Assembly: GCF_006007965.1 (NCBI RefSeq)
Contig: NZ_CP040748.1
Coordinates: forward strand, 62,001 to 126,000
Reading direction: 5' to 3'
DNA from: Nocardioides jishulii
GTDB taxonomy: Bacteria > Actinomycetota > Actinomycetes > Propionibacteriales > Nocardioidaceae
Length of the DNA stretch: 64,000 nucleotides
The position numbers were made by a program, and so were the translations under genes. The notes below the pieces were generated by a model. That model did no database searches. It was not told the origin of the DNA and worked only from the letters and a program-made list of their open reading frames with translations. Below are positions 25,770-34,803 of the stretch, in pieces; positions within the stretch are counted from its first letter, which is position 1, and every line of letters begins with the position of its first letter.

Positions 25770-26852
25770 ATGAGCCGGGTCGTCTACCTCCACATCGGTG
25801 CGCCCAAGACGGGCACCACCTATCTCCAGGACCGCCTGGCACGCAACGCCGAGCTCCTGGCGAGCCACGGAGTCACCGTGCCGACCAAGGGCCGTGGGGT
25901 CCCCGCCGACCTCTTCCACTTCCGCGCCGCCCTCGACCTGCTCGGGGAGGACTGGGGCGGCCCGCCCGGTCACGCCGTCGGTGCGTGGGACGCGTTGGTG
26001 CACAAGATCAACCGGTCCTCGGGCACCGTGGTCGTCAGCCACGAGATCCTCGCCCCGGCCCGGCCGGAGAAGATCATCAAGGCCATGAACGACCTCTCCG
26101 GGTCCGAGGTGCACATCGTCTACTCGGCCCGCGACCTCGGCCGCCAGATCCCTGCCGCCTGGCAGGAGTCGATCAAGCAGGGGCGGCGCTGGACCTTCGC
26201 CAAGTTCCTCGAGAAGGTCGACGCCGGGGACAACTGGTTCCACCGGGCTCTCGACCTGCCCCACGTGCTCAACAACTGGAGCTCCAAGCTGCCGCCGGAG
26301 AACATCCACGTGGTGACGGTGCCCCACGAACGCGGCGGCGAGGTGCTCTGGCGGCGCTTCTGCACGGCCTTCGGCATCGACCCGGCGTGGGCTCCGCTGG
26401 AGAGCGAGCGCACCAACCGCTCCCTGGGCATCGCGGAGACCCAGCTGATCCGTGAGCTGAACCGGCGCCTCGAGATGGGCGTACGACGCCAGGCCACCTA
26501 CGACAACCTCATCCGCGAGATGCTCGCCGAGGGCGAGCTGGTCAACCGCGAGAGCCTGCCGGTGACGCTGCCGCCGGAACGCTTCGACGGCATCGCCGAG
26601 CAGGCCCAGATCTGGATCGACTGGATCACCGGCAGTGGCGTCGACGTCGTCGGCGACGTCGAGGAGCTGCGGCCCCGCCCTCCGGCCCCGGAGACGGTCT
26701 GGCACGACCCCGACCTCCCGCGGCCCGACCAGCAGCTCGACGCCGCCATGGACGCACTGGCCGCGATGACTCGCGAGGCCGCCCACCGCACCGAGGCCCC
26801 TTCGGTCAGCCAGGCGCTGCGCAACCGCGCCCGTCAGCTGCGGGGGAAGTGA
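25770..26852 (+). CDS. sulfotransferase family protein (first of trio)
   Basis: 360 aa. The PAPS 5'-phosphosulfate loop is HIGAPKTGTTYLQ (about 7-19) and the 3'-phosphate region is HIVYSARDLGRQIPAAWQE (about 114-132). A putative acceptor-binding half follows. It should transfer sulfate from PAPS to an unknown glycan, lipid or small molecule. No signal peptide is present. The next gene's GTG overlaps its stop (GTGA). It shares architecture with the third gene of the trio, so they look like diverged duplicates. Confidence 0.82.
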   Translation: MSRVVYLHIGAPKTGTTYLQDRLARNAELLASHGVTVPTKGRGVPADLFHFRAALDLLGEDWGGPPGHAVGAWDALVHKINRSSGTVVVSHEILAPARPEKIIKAMNDLSGSEVHIVYSARDLGRQIPAAWQESIKQGRRWTFAKFLEKVDAGDNWFHRALDLPHVLNNWSSKLPPENIHVVTVPHERGGEVLWRRFCTAFGIDPAWAPLESERTNRSLGIAETQLIRELNRRLEMGVRRQATYDNLIREMLAEGELVNRESLPVTLPPERFDGIAEQAQIWIDWITGSGVDVVGDVEELRPRPPAPETVWHDPDLPRPDQQLDAAMDALAAMTREAAHRTEAPSVSQALRNRARQLRGK

Positions 26853-27982
26853 GCGTGGCCGAGCCCGCAGGTCACGAGCGGTCCGAGGGCGTGGCCCGGG
26901 CCTGGGGATGGGTGGCCCACCTCCGTGCCGGAGGCACCACCGAGTGGGCGCAGTGGAGCGGCACCGCCGACCCGTCCGGACGCGCCCTTCCCGGCGCCCA
27001 GCAGCTCGAGCTCCTGCGACGCGTCAACCTCGCTGCCGAGGGGCGCCTCCCCCACGGACTGGCCGACCGGGTGCTGGGAGCCACCGCTCCCGGCCGCGGC
27101 CGTCCCGAGCTCGAGCTCGTCGGGGCGGAGTACGACCCCCGCTTCGGCGCCCCGCCCGTCGATCCCACCGCCCTCGCCGCCGAAGAGGTCGTGCGCGCCG
27201 CCGCCCACCTCCTCGCCCAGGACCTGGTCAGCCTCGGTCCGGTGCCGCGTCCGAGCGTGCGCCAGCGGCCCTGGCGCGGCCGCGTGGTCCTGCAGGGCGA
27301 CCCGTGGCTGCGCTCCGAGGTCACCCGCCAGCTGACCGACCGCGGCCACGCCCCTCGCCCCGGTGGCCGGGTCGTGGTGCTCGGCGCCGAGCTGCCGCGG
27401 ATGCTGGCCGACGCCTGGACCAACGCCTGCTTCGACCGCCCCGTGGCCAGCTGGGACGAGTGGCTCACCCACTGGAGCCACCGCCGCGGCCTGCCGCCCG
27501 GCCTGCAGCTCGCCCAGCTGGTGGAGCACTGGCGCGAGGTCGTCGGTGACGACGCCGTCGAGCTCGTCCTCGACGAACGGCGCCTTCCCCGGGCGCTGGG
27601 CCGGTCCCGCGTGACGCGGGTGCGGCGCCCCGGGCGTACGGCGGCCGGGCTGGCCCGACGCGTGGCCTTCTCGCTGAGCCTGATGATCCCGGTCTCCGAG
27701 CGCCGGACCCTGCTGCGGGACGGCCTGATGCCCAGGCTCCCCGACGAGTTCTTCGACGTCGGGCTGCCGCAGCTGCCGAGCGAGCACGAGGGCTGGGTCG
27801 CCGAGCGTGGCGACCGCCTCGCCGAGCAGTTGCGGGAGGCTGGATACCCTGTCCGTGACCGCCAGTGGTCCGGTGGCGGAGACGGGGAGATCCCCGGAGC
27901 CCACCCGGCTGCGGGCGGTGATCGAGCCGCTCTCGACCTGGCCGTGAGGCTGTTGCTGGGCGGCTGGAAGGTGCAGCAGTGA
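26849..27982 (+). CDS. unassigned protein, degenerate sulfotransferase-like
   Basis: 377 aa, very rich in Arg, Leu and Gly. No known family is recognised directly. However residues about 170-235 line up with the two flanking sulfotransferases: GRVVVLGAELPRMLADAWTN matches the position of their xVxVxxSxRDLxRQIPAxWQE helix, then SWDEWLTHW matches their SxxxFLxxx and LVEHWREVVGDDAVELV their LNNWxxxLPPExIHxxT. The P-loop for PAPS is absent. It may be a catalytically dead scaffold or regulator for the two enzymes (inference). Both ends overlap neighbours by four bases. Confidence 0.6.
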   Translation: MSVAEPAGHERSEGVARAWGWVAHLRAGGTTEWAQWSGTADPSGRALPGAQQLELLRRVNLAAEGRLPHGLADRVLGATAPGRGRPELELVGAEYDPRFGAPPVDPTALAAEEVVRAAAHLLAQDLVSLGPVPRPSVRQRPWRGRVVLQGDPWLRSEVTRQLTDRGHAPRPGGRVVVLGAELPRMLADAWTNACFDRPVASWDEWLTHWSHRRGLPPGLQLAQLVEHWREVVGDDAVELVLDERRLPRALGRSRVTRVRRPGRTAAGLARRVAFSLSLMIPVSERRTLLRDGLMPRLPDEFFDVGLPQLPSEHEGWVAERGDRLAEQLREAGYPVRDRQWSGGGDGEIPGAHPAAGGDRAALDLAVRLLLGGWKVQQ

Positions 27983-29271
27983 GCCAGCAGGACACGCAGT
28001 CAGTCAGTCAGCAGGAGAAGGAGCGGGAGAGGTCGATGGACGTGACCGGGCGACGCCGGAAGGTGCTCGTGCACGTCGGCACCCCCAAGACGGGCACCTC
28101 TCACCTGCAGGACGTGCTGTTCCGCAACCAGGCGGTGCTCGCCGAGCAGGGCGTGAACTATCCCGCGGAGCGCTTCGACGCCCACTTCCTCGCCGCCCTC
28201 GACCTGATGCAGCTGCCGTGGGCCGGGCTCGAGCAGGAGGCGGTCGGCGCCTGGGACCGCCTCGCCGAGCAGGTCCGCGACTTCGACGGCACCTCGATCG
28301 TGAGCCACGAGATCCTCGCCAAGGCCTCGCGTACGCAGGTCGACCGCGCGCTGTCGTCGTTCGGCGACGCCGAGGTCCACGTGCTGCTCTCGGTGCGTGA
28401 CCTCGTACGCCAGATCCCGGCGGAGTGGCAGGAGAACGTCAAGCACCGGGCCCAGCTCAGCTACGCCGACTTCCTCGCCACCATCCAGGACCCCGAGCGC
28501 AAGGGCCGCATCGGCTCCTGGTTCTGGAGCGTCCAGGAGATCCCCGACATCATCAACCGTTGGGGGGCGTCGCTGCCGCCCGAGCGGATCCACCTCATCA
28601 CCGTGCCGCCGCCCGGTGCCCCCCGCGACGAGCTGTGGAACCGGTTCAGCCGGGCGTTCGGGCTCGACGGCCTGGAGGGGCTCGACCTGACGCCTGAGCG
28701 GGTGAACCCGTCGATGGGCGTCCCGGAGACGACCCTCGTACGCCGCATCAACCGCCAGGTGCACCGGGTGCTGCCGCCGGAGCACTACCGCCCGCTGGTG
28801 CGCGAGCTGCTGGCCCACCAGACCCTGTCGCAGAACAGCCGCTCGCCGCGCCTGTCACTGCCCCCGTCGCTGGAGCCGTGGACGATGGACCTCTCCCGCA
28901 CCTGGGTGGAGGAGATCAAGGCCCGCGGCTACGACGTGGTCGGAGACGTCGACGACCTGCTGGGGGTGCCGAGCGGGCTCTCCCAGGAGGAGTGGGTCGA
29001 CCCCGACCGTCCGGGAGCCGCCTCGGTCAACCGGGCCTCGCTCGACGCCATCGAGGCGTTGCTGCTCGAGGCGGCGCGGCTGCGTGACCTCAACGCCGAC
29101 CTGGAGCGACAGCTCCACGACACGCGTGAGGCCCTCGACCGGTCCTACCTGCGTCCGAGCTACAAGGCCCGCGAGAAGGCGGTCAACAAGCTGCAGGGCT
29201 CCCGTCCGGGGCGCGCCAGCCTGGAGGTCTACCGGCGCTTGCGCGGCGGAGTGAACTCCTTGTCGGCGTAG
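27979..29271 (+). CDS. sulfotransferase family protein (third of trio)
   Basis: 430 aa from GTG 27979 (overlapping the previous stop), or 411 aa from ATG 28036, which has a strong GGGAGAGG site and would begin just before the fold. PAPS loop VHVGTPKTGTSHLQ and 3'-phosphate motif VLLSVRDLVRQIPAEWQE are intact. A C-terminal helical, coiled-coil-prone region (ALLLEAARLRDLNADLERQL) is extra compared with the first enzyme. The last 43 bases overlap the EcsC gene on the other strand. Confidence 0.82.
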   Translation: MSQQDTQSVSQQEKERERSMDVTGRRRKVLVHVGTPKTGTSHLQDVLFRNQAVLAEQGVNYPAERFDAHFLAALDLMQLPWAGLEQEAVGAWDRLAEQVRDFDGTSIVSHEILAKASRTQVDRALSSFGDAEVHVLLSVRDLVRQIPAEWQENVKHRAQLSYADFLATIQDPERKGRIGSWFWSVQEIPDIINRWGASLPPERIHLITVPPPGAPRDELWNRFSRAFGLDGLEGLDLTPERVNPSMGVPETTLVRRINRQVHRVLPPEHYRPLVRELLAHQTLSQNSRSPRLSLPPSLEPWTMDLSRTWVEEIKARGYDVVGDVDDLLGVPSGLSQEEWVDPDRPGAASVNRASLDAIEALLLEAARLRDLNADLERQLHDTREALDRSYLRPSYKAREKAVNKLQGSRPGRASLEVYRRLRGGVNSLSA

Positions 29272-29924
29272 CGTCCGGCGCGCCAGGTCGAGTAGCCGTC
29301 GGCGCTCGCCCCGACGACTCCGCCCACGACGGGGATCCGGCGCCCTGCGACGCTGACCAGCCGCTTGCCGGCAACCTTCGAGACCATGAAGGCGCCCACC
29401 TCGGTGGCCAGGAACGTCCGCAGGTCGGGGTCGTGGACCCGGGCGGTCGCCAGCGCGAGGGGGGAGCCGGGCAGCTTCTTCCTCTTGATGAGCTCGTCCA
29501 CGCCCTCGTTGCCGAGGAGGGCGGCGAGCACGCCGTTGCGTACGCGCGGGTCGGAGAGGTCGTGGCCGCGCAGGTGCGCGATGCCCGCGATCATCCGGCA
29601 CTGGATCACGGCGAGGCCGACCACGTTGGCCGGCATCGCGACGGCGGCGGTGGCGAGGCCGCCGAGGTTGGTCACGAAGCCCTGGCCGCCGGAGAGGGCG
29701 ACGTTGTTCTCGATGACCTCGCGGATCGCCTTGACCACGTCGCCGCCCTGCTCCTCGAGCTGCTTCTCAGCGGCCACGGCAGCGGGCTTGAGGGGACCGA
29801 CCCCGTCGATCGCCCGGTCGAGCGCCTCGAGCACGGCGCGTGAGGTCACACCGGGAGCGGCGTGCGCGAACTGCGGGGCGACCTTCGTCGCCATCCCTCC
29901 GACCATCTTCTTCCCTATGCCCAT
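29229..29924 (-). CDS. EcsC family protein
   Basis: 231 aa. It has the pattern of EcsC-like proteins: long alternating hydrophobic helices with GGQGFVTNLGGLATAAVAMPANVVGLAVIQ-type Gly/Ala patches (about 78-107), then RMIAGIAHLRGHD and a C-terminal VVGGVVGASADGYST. EcsC was named in the Bacillus Ecs ABC system, but the isolated domain has no firm function. ATG 29924 has TAGGCT six bases upstream. Its 3' end is antisense to the sulfotransferase 3' end. Confidence 0.8.
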   Translation of the reverse strand: MGIGKKMVGGMATKVAPQFAHAAPGVTSRAVLEALDRAIDGVGPLKPAAVAAEKQLEEQGGDVVKAIREVIENNVALSGGQGFVTNLGGLATAAVAMPANVVGLAVIQCRMIAGIAHLRGHDLSDPRVRNGVLAALLGNEGVDELIKRKKLPGSPLALATARVHDPDLRTFLATEVGAFMVSKVAGKRLVSVAGRRIPVVGGVVGASADGYSTWRAGRYADKEFTPPRKRR

Positions 29925-29930
29925 GGGCCC

Positions 29931-29936
29931 AGCCTA
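29931..29936 (-). promoter_or_regulatory. -10 element of EcsC gene
   Basis: TAGGCT (minus strand) ends 6 bases before ATG 29924. Confidence 0.5.
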
Positions 29937-29982
29937 GGTGGCACGTCCAGATGCGGCCGGCCGTCTGGTCGGCCTGCGCAAG

Positions 29983-29988
29983 TAGGGT
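29983..29988 (+). promoter_or_regulatory. -10 element of aat
   Basis: TAGGGT ends 6 bases before GTG 29995; supports a leaderless start. Confidence 0.6.
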
Positions 29989-29994
29989 CGTTCC

Positions 29995-30723
29995 GTGCCT
30001 TTCGAGCCCCCGCCGTCGACCTGGAGCCTCACCGAGGTGACGCGTGACCTCGCGCGCCTCGACGCCGACGACGACCTCGTGGCGATGGGCGCCGACCTGA
30101 CCCCGGGCACGCTCCTCCAGGCCTACCGCTGCGGCCTCTTCCCGATGCCGAGCGGCCGACCGGGTGATCCTCCGATGTGGTTCCTGCCGGTCCGGCGCGG
30201 GGTGCTGCCGCTCGACGGGCTCCGGGTCTCGCGGTCGTTGCGGCGCTCGGCCCGCACGATGGAGATCCGGGTCAACACCGCCTTCTCGGAGGTGATCGCC
30301 GCCTGCGGCGACCCGGAGCGACCGCACGCCTGGATCGACGACGACATCGTCGACGCCTACACCGAGCTGCACGAGATGGGGTGGGCCCACTCGGTCGAGG
30401 CGTGGCGTCACGGTGAGCTCGTCGGTGGGCTCTACGGCGTCGCGACCGGAGGCCTCTTCGCGGGCGAGTCGATGTTCCACCGGGTCACCGACGCCTCCAA
30501 GGTGGCGCTGCTGGGGCTGGTCGAGCTGATGCGCGACGACCACGCCGACAGTCGGCTGCTCGACGTGCAGTGGAGCACCGACCACCTCGCCTCCCTGGGC
30601 GTCGTCGAGGTCACCCGCGAGGAGTACGCGGTCCGCCTCGCCGCAGCCCTGCGGCTGCCGCTTCCGGCCGCGTTCGACGACGGTCGGAGTGACGGTCCGG
30701 TCCTCCGTCCGGTCGTCGGCTGA
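29995..30723 (+). CDS. aat: leucyl/phenylalanyl-tRNA-protein transferase
   Basis: 242 aa. It adds Leu or Phe to proteins with N-terminal Arg or Lys, marking them for ClpS/ClpAP degradation. Family signatures: GADLTPGTLLQAYRCGLFPMP, WFLPVRRGVLPLD, HAWIDDDIVDAYTELHEMGWAHSVEAW and GLFAGESMFHRVTDASKVAL. The C-terminus is slightly longer than in Escherichia coli. Single gene; GTG start from -10 spacing. Confidence 0.95.
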   Translation: MPFEPPPSTWSLTEVTRDLARLDADDDLVAMGADLTPGTLLQAYRCGLFPMPSGRPGDPPMWFLPVRRGVLPLDGLRVSRSLRRSARTMEIRVNTAFSEVIAACGDPERPHAWIDDDIVDAYTELHEMGWAHSVEAWRHGELVGGLYGVATGGLFAGESMFHRVTDASKVALLGLVELMRDDHADSRLLDVQWSTDHLASLGVVEVTREEYAVRLAAALRLPLPAAFDDGRSDGPVLRPVVG

Positions 30724-30824
30724 GCGGCCGCAAGGGTAGGGGTTGGGGGCAGGTTCGAGCCGATGTGTCCACGATCACTCACGGGAAGTTCACGCAACCG
30801 CGTGCCATGCGGCACCCTGTGCCC

Positions 30825-31232
30825 ATGAGGTTCGTACGGCTGGCTGCCGCCCTGGTGATCGCGGGCGCTTTCGTCGTCGGCTGCGGCAACGACGACAAGG
30901 AGCCGGAGGCGTCGCCCGAGGAGAAGTTCTGCTCGGCCTTCCGTGACTACTACGAGCGCTCGGAGAAGAACGCCGGCGAGGCGGACTCCGTGATCGTCGC
31001 CTCCATGAAGTCGTTCGCCGACGAGGCCTCCGAGCTCACGTTGCCCGACTCGATGTCGGCCGACGCCAAGGCGGGCCTGAAGACGTGGATCGCACTGATC
31101 GCCGACGTGCCCGACGACGCCTCCCAGGCTGAGGTTGCTGCGCTCGGCCAGGACCTGTCGCGCAAGCAGGTCGACCAGCTGGACGAGTACTACCTCTACG
31201 CCAACGCCAAGTGCCTCAGCGCCACCCCGTAG
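30825..31232 (+). CDS. small lipoprotein of unknown function
   Basis: 135 aa from ATG 30825. Signal MRFVRLAAALVIAGAFVVGCG ends in a lipobox with Cys21, then an acidic linker and a mostly helical domain with two further cysteines (FCSAF and AKCLS) that could form one disulfide. In-frame ATGs at 30765 and 30807 would place extra residues before the signal and are less likely. No family recognised. Confidence 0.78.
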   Translation: MRFVRLAAALVIAGAFVVGCGNDDKEPEASPEEKFCSAFRDYYERSEKNAGEADSVIVASMKSFADEASELTLPDSMSADAKAGLKTWIALIADVPDDASQAEVAALGQDLSRKQVDQLDEYYLYANAKCLSATP

Positions 31233-31251
31233 TACTGCTCTAGTACTGCTC
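31230..31251 (+). repeat. 11-bp tandem duplication at a stop codon
   Basis: TAGTACTGCTC occurs twice back to back; the first copy supplies the TAG stop of the lipoprotein gene. Confidence 0.85.
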
Positions 31252-31296
31252 CGGCCCGACTGCCAGAGTGGGGCCCGCGGGCGTCTCGTCACGGCG

Positions 31297-31359
31297 TCCC
31301 AGGATCCCGGCACGGTGTCACAGGATCCCGGCACGGTGTCACAGGATCCCGGCACGGCG
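31297..31359. repeat. three 21-bp tandem repeats between convergent genes
   Basis: Three near-identical 21-base units (core CAGGATCCCGGCACGG) end exactly at the stop codon of the SulP gene. A diverged fourth partial unit continues into its coding end. The copies differ at one or two positions. A role as 3' mRNA structure or simple slippage product is possible. Confidence 0.9.
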
Positions 31360-32862
31360 TCACAGGGTGCCGGTGAGGCGTCCGTGCCGTTCGGCGCTGG
31401 CCTCGTCGAGGCCGGTGATCAGCGTGTGCTTGCCGCGGCGGGCGTACTTCGTCTCGATCGAGTCCAGCGCTGCCACCGTCGAGGCGTCCCAGACGACGGC
31501 GTCCGAGAGGTCGATCACGACCCGCTCGGGGTCGTCGGCGTAGTCGAACTGCGTGTAGAGGTCGTTGCTGGAGGCGAAGAAGAGCTGGCCGGTCACGCGG
31601 TAGTGCGCGTAGTCGCCGGCCTCGTCGCGGCGCAGCTCGCGGTGGGTCTCGGTCAGGTGGGCGACCCGGCGTGCGAAGAGCACCATCGCCACCAGGGTGC
31701 CTCCGCCGACGCCGATGGCCAGGTTCTGGGTGCCCAGGGTCAGCGCCACGGTCGTCGCCATCACGAAGGTCTCCGACCTCGGCATGCGGCGCAGGGTCGC
31801 GGGCGTGATCGAGTGCCACTCGAAGGCGGTCACCGCCACGATCACCATCACGGCGACGAGGGCGGCCATCGGGATCGCCGCGACCACGTCGGTCAGGCCG
31901 AGCACGAGGAGCAGCAACCAGAGGCCGGTGAGGAAGGTCGAGACGCGCGTCCGGGCACCGGAGTTCTTGACGTTCATCATCGTCTGGCCCACCACGGCGC
32001 ACCCGCCCTGGCCGCCGAAGAAGCCCGCGATCGCGTTGCTGACGCCCTGGCCCCAGGCCTCGCGGGTCTTGTTGGAGGGGGTGTCGGTGATGTCGTCGAC
32101 CAGCTTGGCCGTGAGCAGTGACTCCAGCAGGCCCACGATCGCCATCGCGAAGGCGTAGGGGGCGATGGTGGCGAGCGTGTCCCAGGTCAGGGGCACGTCG
32201 GGGAGGAAGAGGGTCGGCAGCGACTTCGGCATCTCGCCCTGGTCACCCACCGTGGGCACGTCGAGGCCCAGGGCGACCGCCACCACCGTCACGACCACCA
32301 CGCCCACCAGGGGCGCCGGGACGCTCGAGGTGAGCCGGGGGAAGCCCACGATCACCACGAGTCCGAGCAGCACCAGCGGATAGACCTGCCACGGCACGTC
32401 GACGACGTGCTCCACCTGGGAGAGCAGCACGAGCGTGGCCAGCGCGTTGAGGAAGCCGACCATCACCGAGCGGGGCACGAAGCGCATCAGCCTGGCGACG
32501 CCGGCGAGCGCCATCAGCACCTGGAAGAGGCCGCCGAGGATCACGGTGGCGACCAGGAAGTCGTAGCCGTGCTCCTTCATGACCGGCGCGACCACCACGG
32601 CCACGGCCGCCGTGGACGCCGAGATCATTGCCGGCCGCCCGCCCAGGAAGGCGATCGAGATCGCCATGATGACCGAGGTGAAGAGCCCCACCCGGGGATC
32701 GACGCCGGTGATGACGCTGAACGCGATCGCCTCGGGGATGAGGGCGAGCGCGACGACCAGGCCGGCCAGCGCCTCCGTACGCAGCCGGCGCGGCGACCGC
32801 AGCACCGCGCGGACGGTGTCAGGGGAGCGGGTCGCGCTGGAGGTGGGGGCCGGTGCTGTCAC
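31360..32862 (-). CDS. SulP family anion transporter with STAS domain
   Basis: 500 aa. An SLC26/SulP membrane domain (about 25-380) is followed by a STAS domain (about 400-490, VVIDLSDAVVWDAS). The family moves sulfate, bicarbonate or other anions; substrate cannot be set by eye. Given the PAPS-using sulfotransferases 3-6 kb upstream, sulfate uptake is an attractive but unproven link. GTG 32862 has GAGAAT six bases upstream. Confidence 0.92.
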   Translation of the reverse strand: MTAPAPTSSATRSPDTVRAVLRSPRRLRTEALAGLVVALALIPEAIAFSVITGVDPRVGLFTSVIMAISIAFLGGRPAMISASTAAVAVVVAPVMKEHGYDFLVATVILGGLFQVLMALAGVARLMRFVPRSVMVGFLNALATLVLLSQVEHVVDVPWQVYPLVLLGLVVIVGFPRLTSSVPAPLVGVVVVTVVAVALGLDVPTVGDQGEMPKSLPTLFLPDVPLTWDTLATIAPYAFAMAIVGLLESLLTAKLVDDITDTPSNKTREAWGQGVSNAIAGFFGGQGGCAVVGQTMMNVKNSGARTRVSTFLTGLWLLLLVLGLTDVVAAIPMAALVAVMVIVAVTAFEWHSITPATLRRMPRSETFVMATTVALTLGTQNLAIGVGGGTLVAMVLFARRVAHLTETHRELRRDEAGDYAHYRVTGQLFFASSNDLYTQFDYADDPERVVIDLSDAVVWDASTVAALDSIETKYARRGKHTLITGLDEASAERHGRLTGTL

Positions 32863-32943
32863 TGGTCCATTCTCGCGCCCCGGGGCGACGTCTGGTCAGC
32901 CGATGGCGCGGTGACGACGGCCACGCAGCGACCGGGAGTCCGG

Positions 32944-33792
32944 TCAGTCGGCGAGAAGGCTGCTCAGGCAGGCGCTCCCGGCGACCTGTCCGGCGGCTGC
33001 CGCGGCGAGCACGCTGCCCGATGGCATCGGGAGGTCGCGGTGGTGGGCGAGGTCGCCGGCGGCGAAGACCTGCGGGTCGCTGGTGCGCCCGAGCAGGTCG
33101 ACCTCGACCGCCCCGCTCTCCAGCGTCGTCAGGCCCAGCTGTTCGGCGTGAGGGGCGGCCGGGTGGAGGTTCGTGGCGACGAAGAGTCCGTCGAGCTCCG
33201 TGGTCGAACCGTCGCCGAGGCGAACCTCCAGGCGTCCGTCGAGCTCCTTGACCCCCACGACGTCCTCGAGCACGACCACCTCGGAGGCGAACGGCCCGAT
33301 GATCCCGGTCAGGTGGGCCGCGCTGGGGCTCGCGAGGAGGCCGACCCGGCCACCGGCCAGCTCGTGGCCGTGGCAGAAGGGGCAGTGGTGCACGAGCGTG
33401 CCCCACAGCTCCTCGAGGCCGTCGATCTCGGGCAGCTCGTCACGGACCCCGGTGGCGAGGACGACCCTGCGGGCACGCAGCTCCTGGCCACTCTCGGTGT
33501 GCGCCACGAAACCGTCACCGGTGCGCCGCACCTCGCGTACGGAGTCGTCGAGCAGCGTCACGGTGTCGTACGCCGCCAGGTCGCGGCGCCCGTGCTCGCG
33601 GAAGACCGACGGCGGGGTGCCGTCGTGGGTGATGAAGTTGTACATGCGGCTGGCGGCCGCGTTGCGGGGCCGGTTGTCGTCGACGAGGACGACGTGGCGG
33701 TGCACCCGCGCCAGGGTCAGCGCGGCCTGCAACCCAGCGGGCCCGCCGCCGATGACGAGAGCGTCCGACGTGGTCTCGTTGTGGTGGTCCAT
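32944..33792 (-). CDS. thioredoxin-reductase-like FAD/NAD(P) oxidoreductase
   Basis: 282 aa. FAD-binding GGGPAGLQAAL (about 15-25), redox pair Cys137/Cys140 in HHCPFCHG, NAD-binding fold and terminal FAD motif FAAGDLAHH. The CPFCHG site differs from the CATC of true thioredoxin reductase and matches a related subgroup with uncertain partners. ATG 33792 follows CAGGAT with 6-base spacing. Confidence 0.9.
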   Translation of the reverse strand: MDHHNETTSDALVIGGGPAGLQAALTLARVHRHVVLVDDNRPRNAAASRMYNFITHDGTPPSVFREHGRRDLAAYDTVTLLDDSVREVRRTGDGFVAHTESGQELRARRVVLATGVRDELPEIDGLEELWGTLVHHCPFCHGHELAGGRVGLLASPSAAHLTGIIGPFASEVVVLEDVVGVKELDGRLEVRLGDGSTTELDGLFVATNLHPAAPHAEQLGLTTLESGAVEVDLLGRTSDPQVFAAGDLAHHRDLPMPSGSVLAAAAAGQVAGSACLSSLLAD

Positions 33793-33798
33793 GCAGCC

Positions 33799-33804
33799 AT
33801 CCTG
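33799..33804 (-). promoter_or_regulatory. -10 element of FAD oxidoreductase gene
   Basis: CAGGAT (minus strand) ends 6 bases before ATG 33792. Confidence 0.4.
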
Positions 33805-33909
33805 TGTGTCGGTGCTGAGAGGTCAAGCGCTGCCGAGAACAATCTGCCGCACGACGGTCGATCGGAAACGTCGCCGCGACGATGGTGCGGGCCGAGGTGG
33901 GCTGGGCTC

Positions 33910-34797
33910 CTACTTCAGGAGCTTGCTCATCCGCCGGTCGGCCAACGGCTTGCCGCCGGTCTGGCAGGTCGGGCAGTACTGCAACGACGAGTCGGCGAAG
34001 GAGACCTCGCGCACGGTGTCGCCGCAGACCGGGCACTTCTGCCCGGTGCGCCCGTGCACCGCGAGGTGCGACTTCTTCTCGCCCTTGAGCTCGCTGGCGG
34101 CCAGGCCGGTGCTGCGGGTGACGGCGTCGTCGAGCGTCGTACGCAGGGCTGCGTACAGTGTCGCGACCTCACCCTCGTCGAGGCTGCTGGCCGGCTTGAA
34201 GGGCGACATCTTGGCGGCGTGCAGGATCTCGTCGGAGTAGGCGTTGCCGATGCCGGCGATCGTGCCCTGCTGGCGCAGCACGCCCTTGAGCTGGGCGCGG
34301 CCCGCGTCGGCGAGGATGCCGGCGAGCACCTCGACGGTGAACTCCTCGCTCATCGGGTCGGGGCCGAGCCGGGCGATGCCCGGAACCGTCGCCGGGTCGT
34401 GGGTGACGTGGATGGCCAGGCTCTTCTTGGTGCCCGCCTCGGTGATGTCCAGGCCGGGGGTGAAGCCGGAGCCGTCGGAGTCCTCGTCGAGCACGATCCG
34501 CGCGGCGAGCGGGCTCTTGCCGCCCGGCTTCGGGGGGAGCTTCGGGACGTCCTCGCGCCACCGGATCCAGCCGGCGCGGGCGAGGTGGATGACCAGGTGC
34601 ACCCCGGAGGCGTTGATGTCGAGGAACTTGCCGTGCCGGGTGACGCCCTCGACCAGCGTGCCGTGCAGCGCGCTCAGCGGCGGGTCGAAGGTCTTGAGCG
34701 CCTGGAAGGAGGCCAGGTCGACGCGGGTGATCGCGCGGTCACGCAGACGCTGGTCGAGGTCGTGGGCCAGCGCGTGCACCTCGGGCAACTCGGGCAT
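33910..34797 (-). CDS. Fpg/Nei family DNA glycosylase
   Basis: 295 aa. The catalytic N-terminus MPELPE (Pro2 nucleophile, Glu3) is intact; helix-two-turn-helix region QLKGVLRQQGTIAGIGNAYSDEIL binds DNA; a C4 zinc finger (CPVC...CPTC) closes the protein. It excises oxidised bases. Sequence features do not separate 8-oxoG from pyrimidine specificity here. An AAG-rich loop replaces part of the usual strand near residue 85. ATG 34797 has TACCCT six bases upstream. Confidence 0.93.
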   Translation of the reverse strand: MPELPEVHALAHDLDQRLRDRAITRVDLASFQALKTFDPPLSALHGTLVEGVTRHGKFLDINASGVHLVIHLARAGWIRWREDVPKLPPKPGGKSPLAARIVLDEDSDGSGFTPGLDITEAGTKKSLAIHVTHDPATVPGIARLGPDPMSEEFTVEVLAGILADAGRAQLKGVLRQQGTIAGIGNAYSDEILHAAKMSPFKPASSLDEGEVATLYAALRTTLDDAVTRSTGLAASELKGEKKSHLAVHGRTGQKCPVCGDTVREVSFADSSLQYCPTCQTGGKPLADRRMSKLLK

Positions 34798-34803
34798 GCG
34801 TCG

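Noticed and set aside
30751..30761. tRNA T-loop-like GGTTCGAGCC
   Set aside because: Flanking bases do not form a T-stem or acceptor stem.
31297..31359. CRISPR array
   Set aside because: Units are contiguous 21-mers with no spacers and no cas genes are present.
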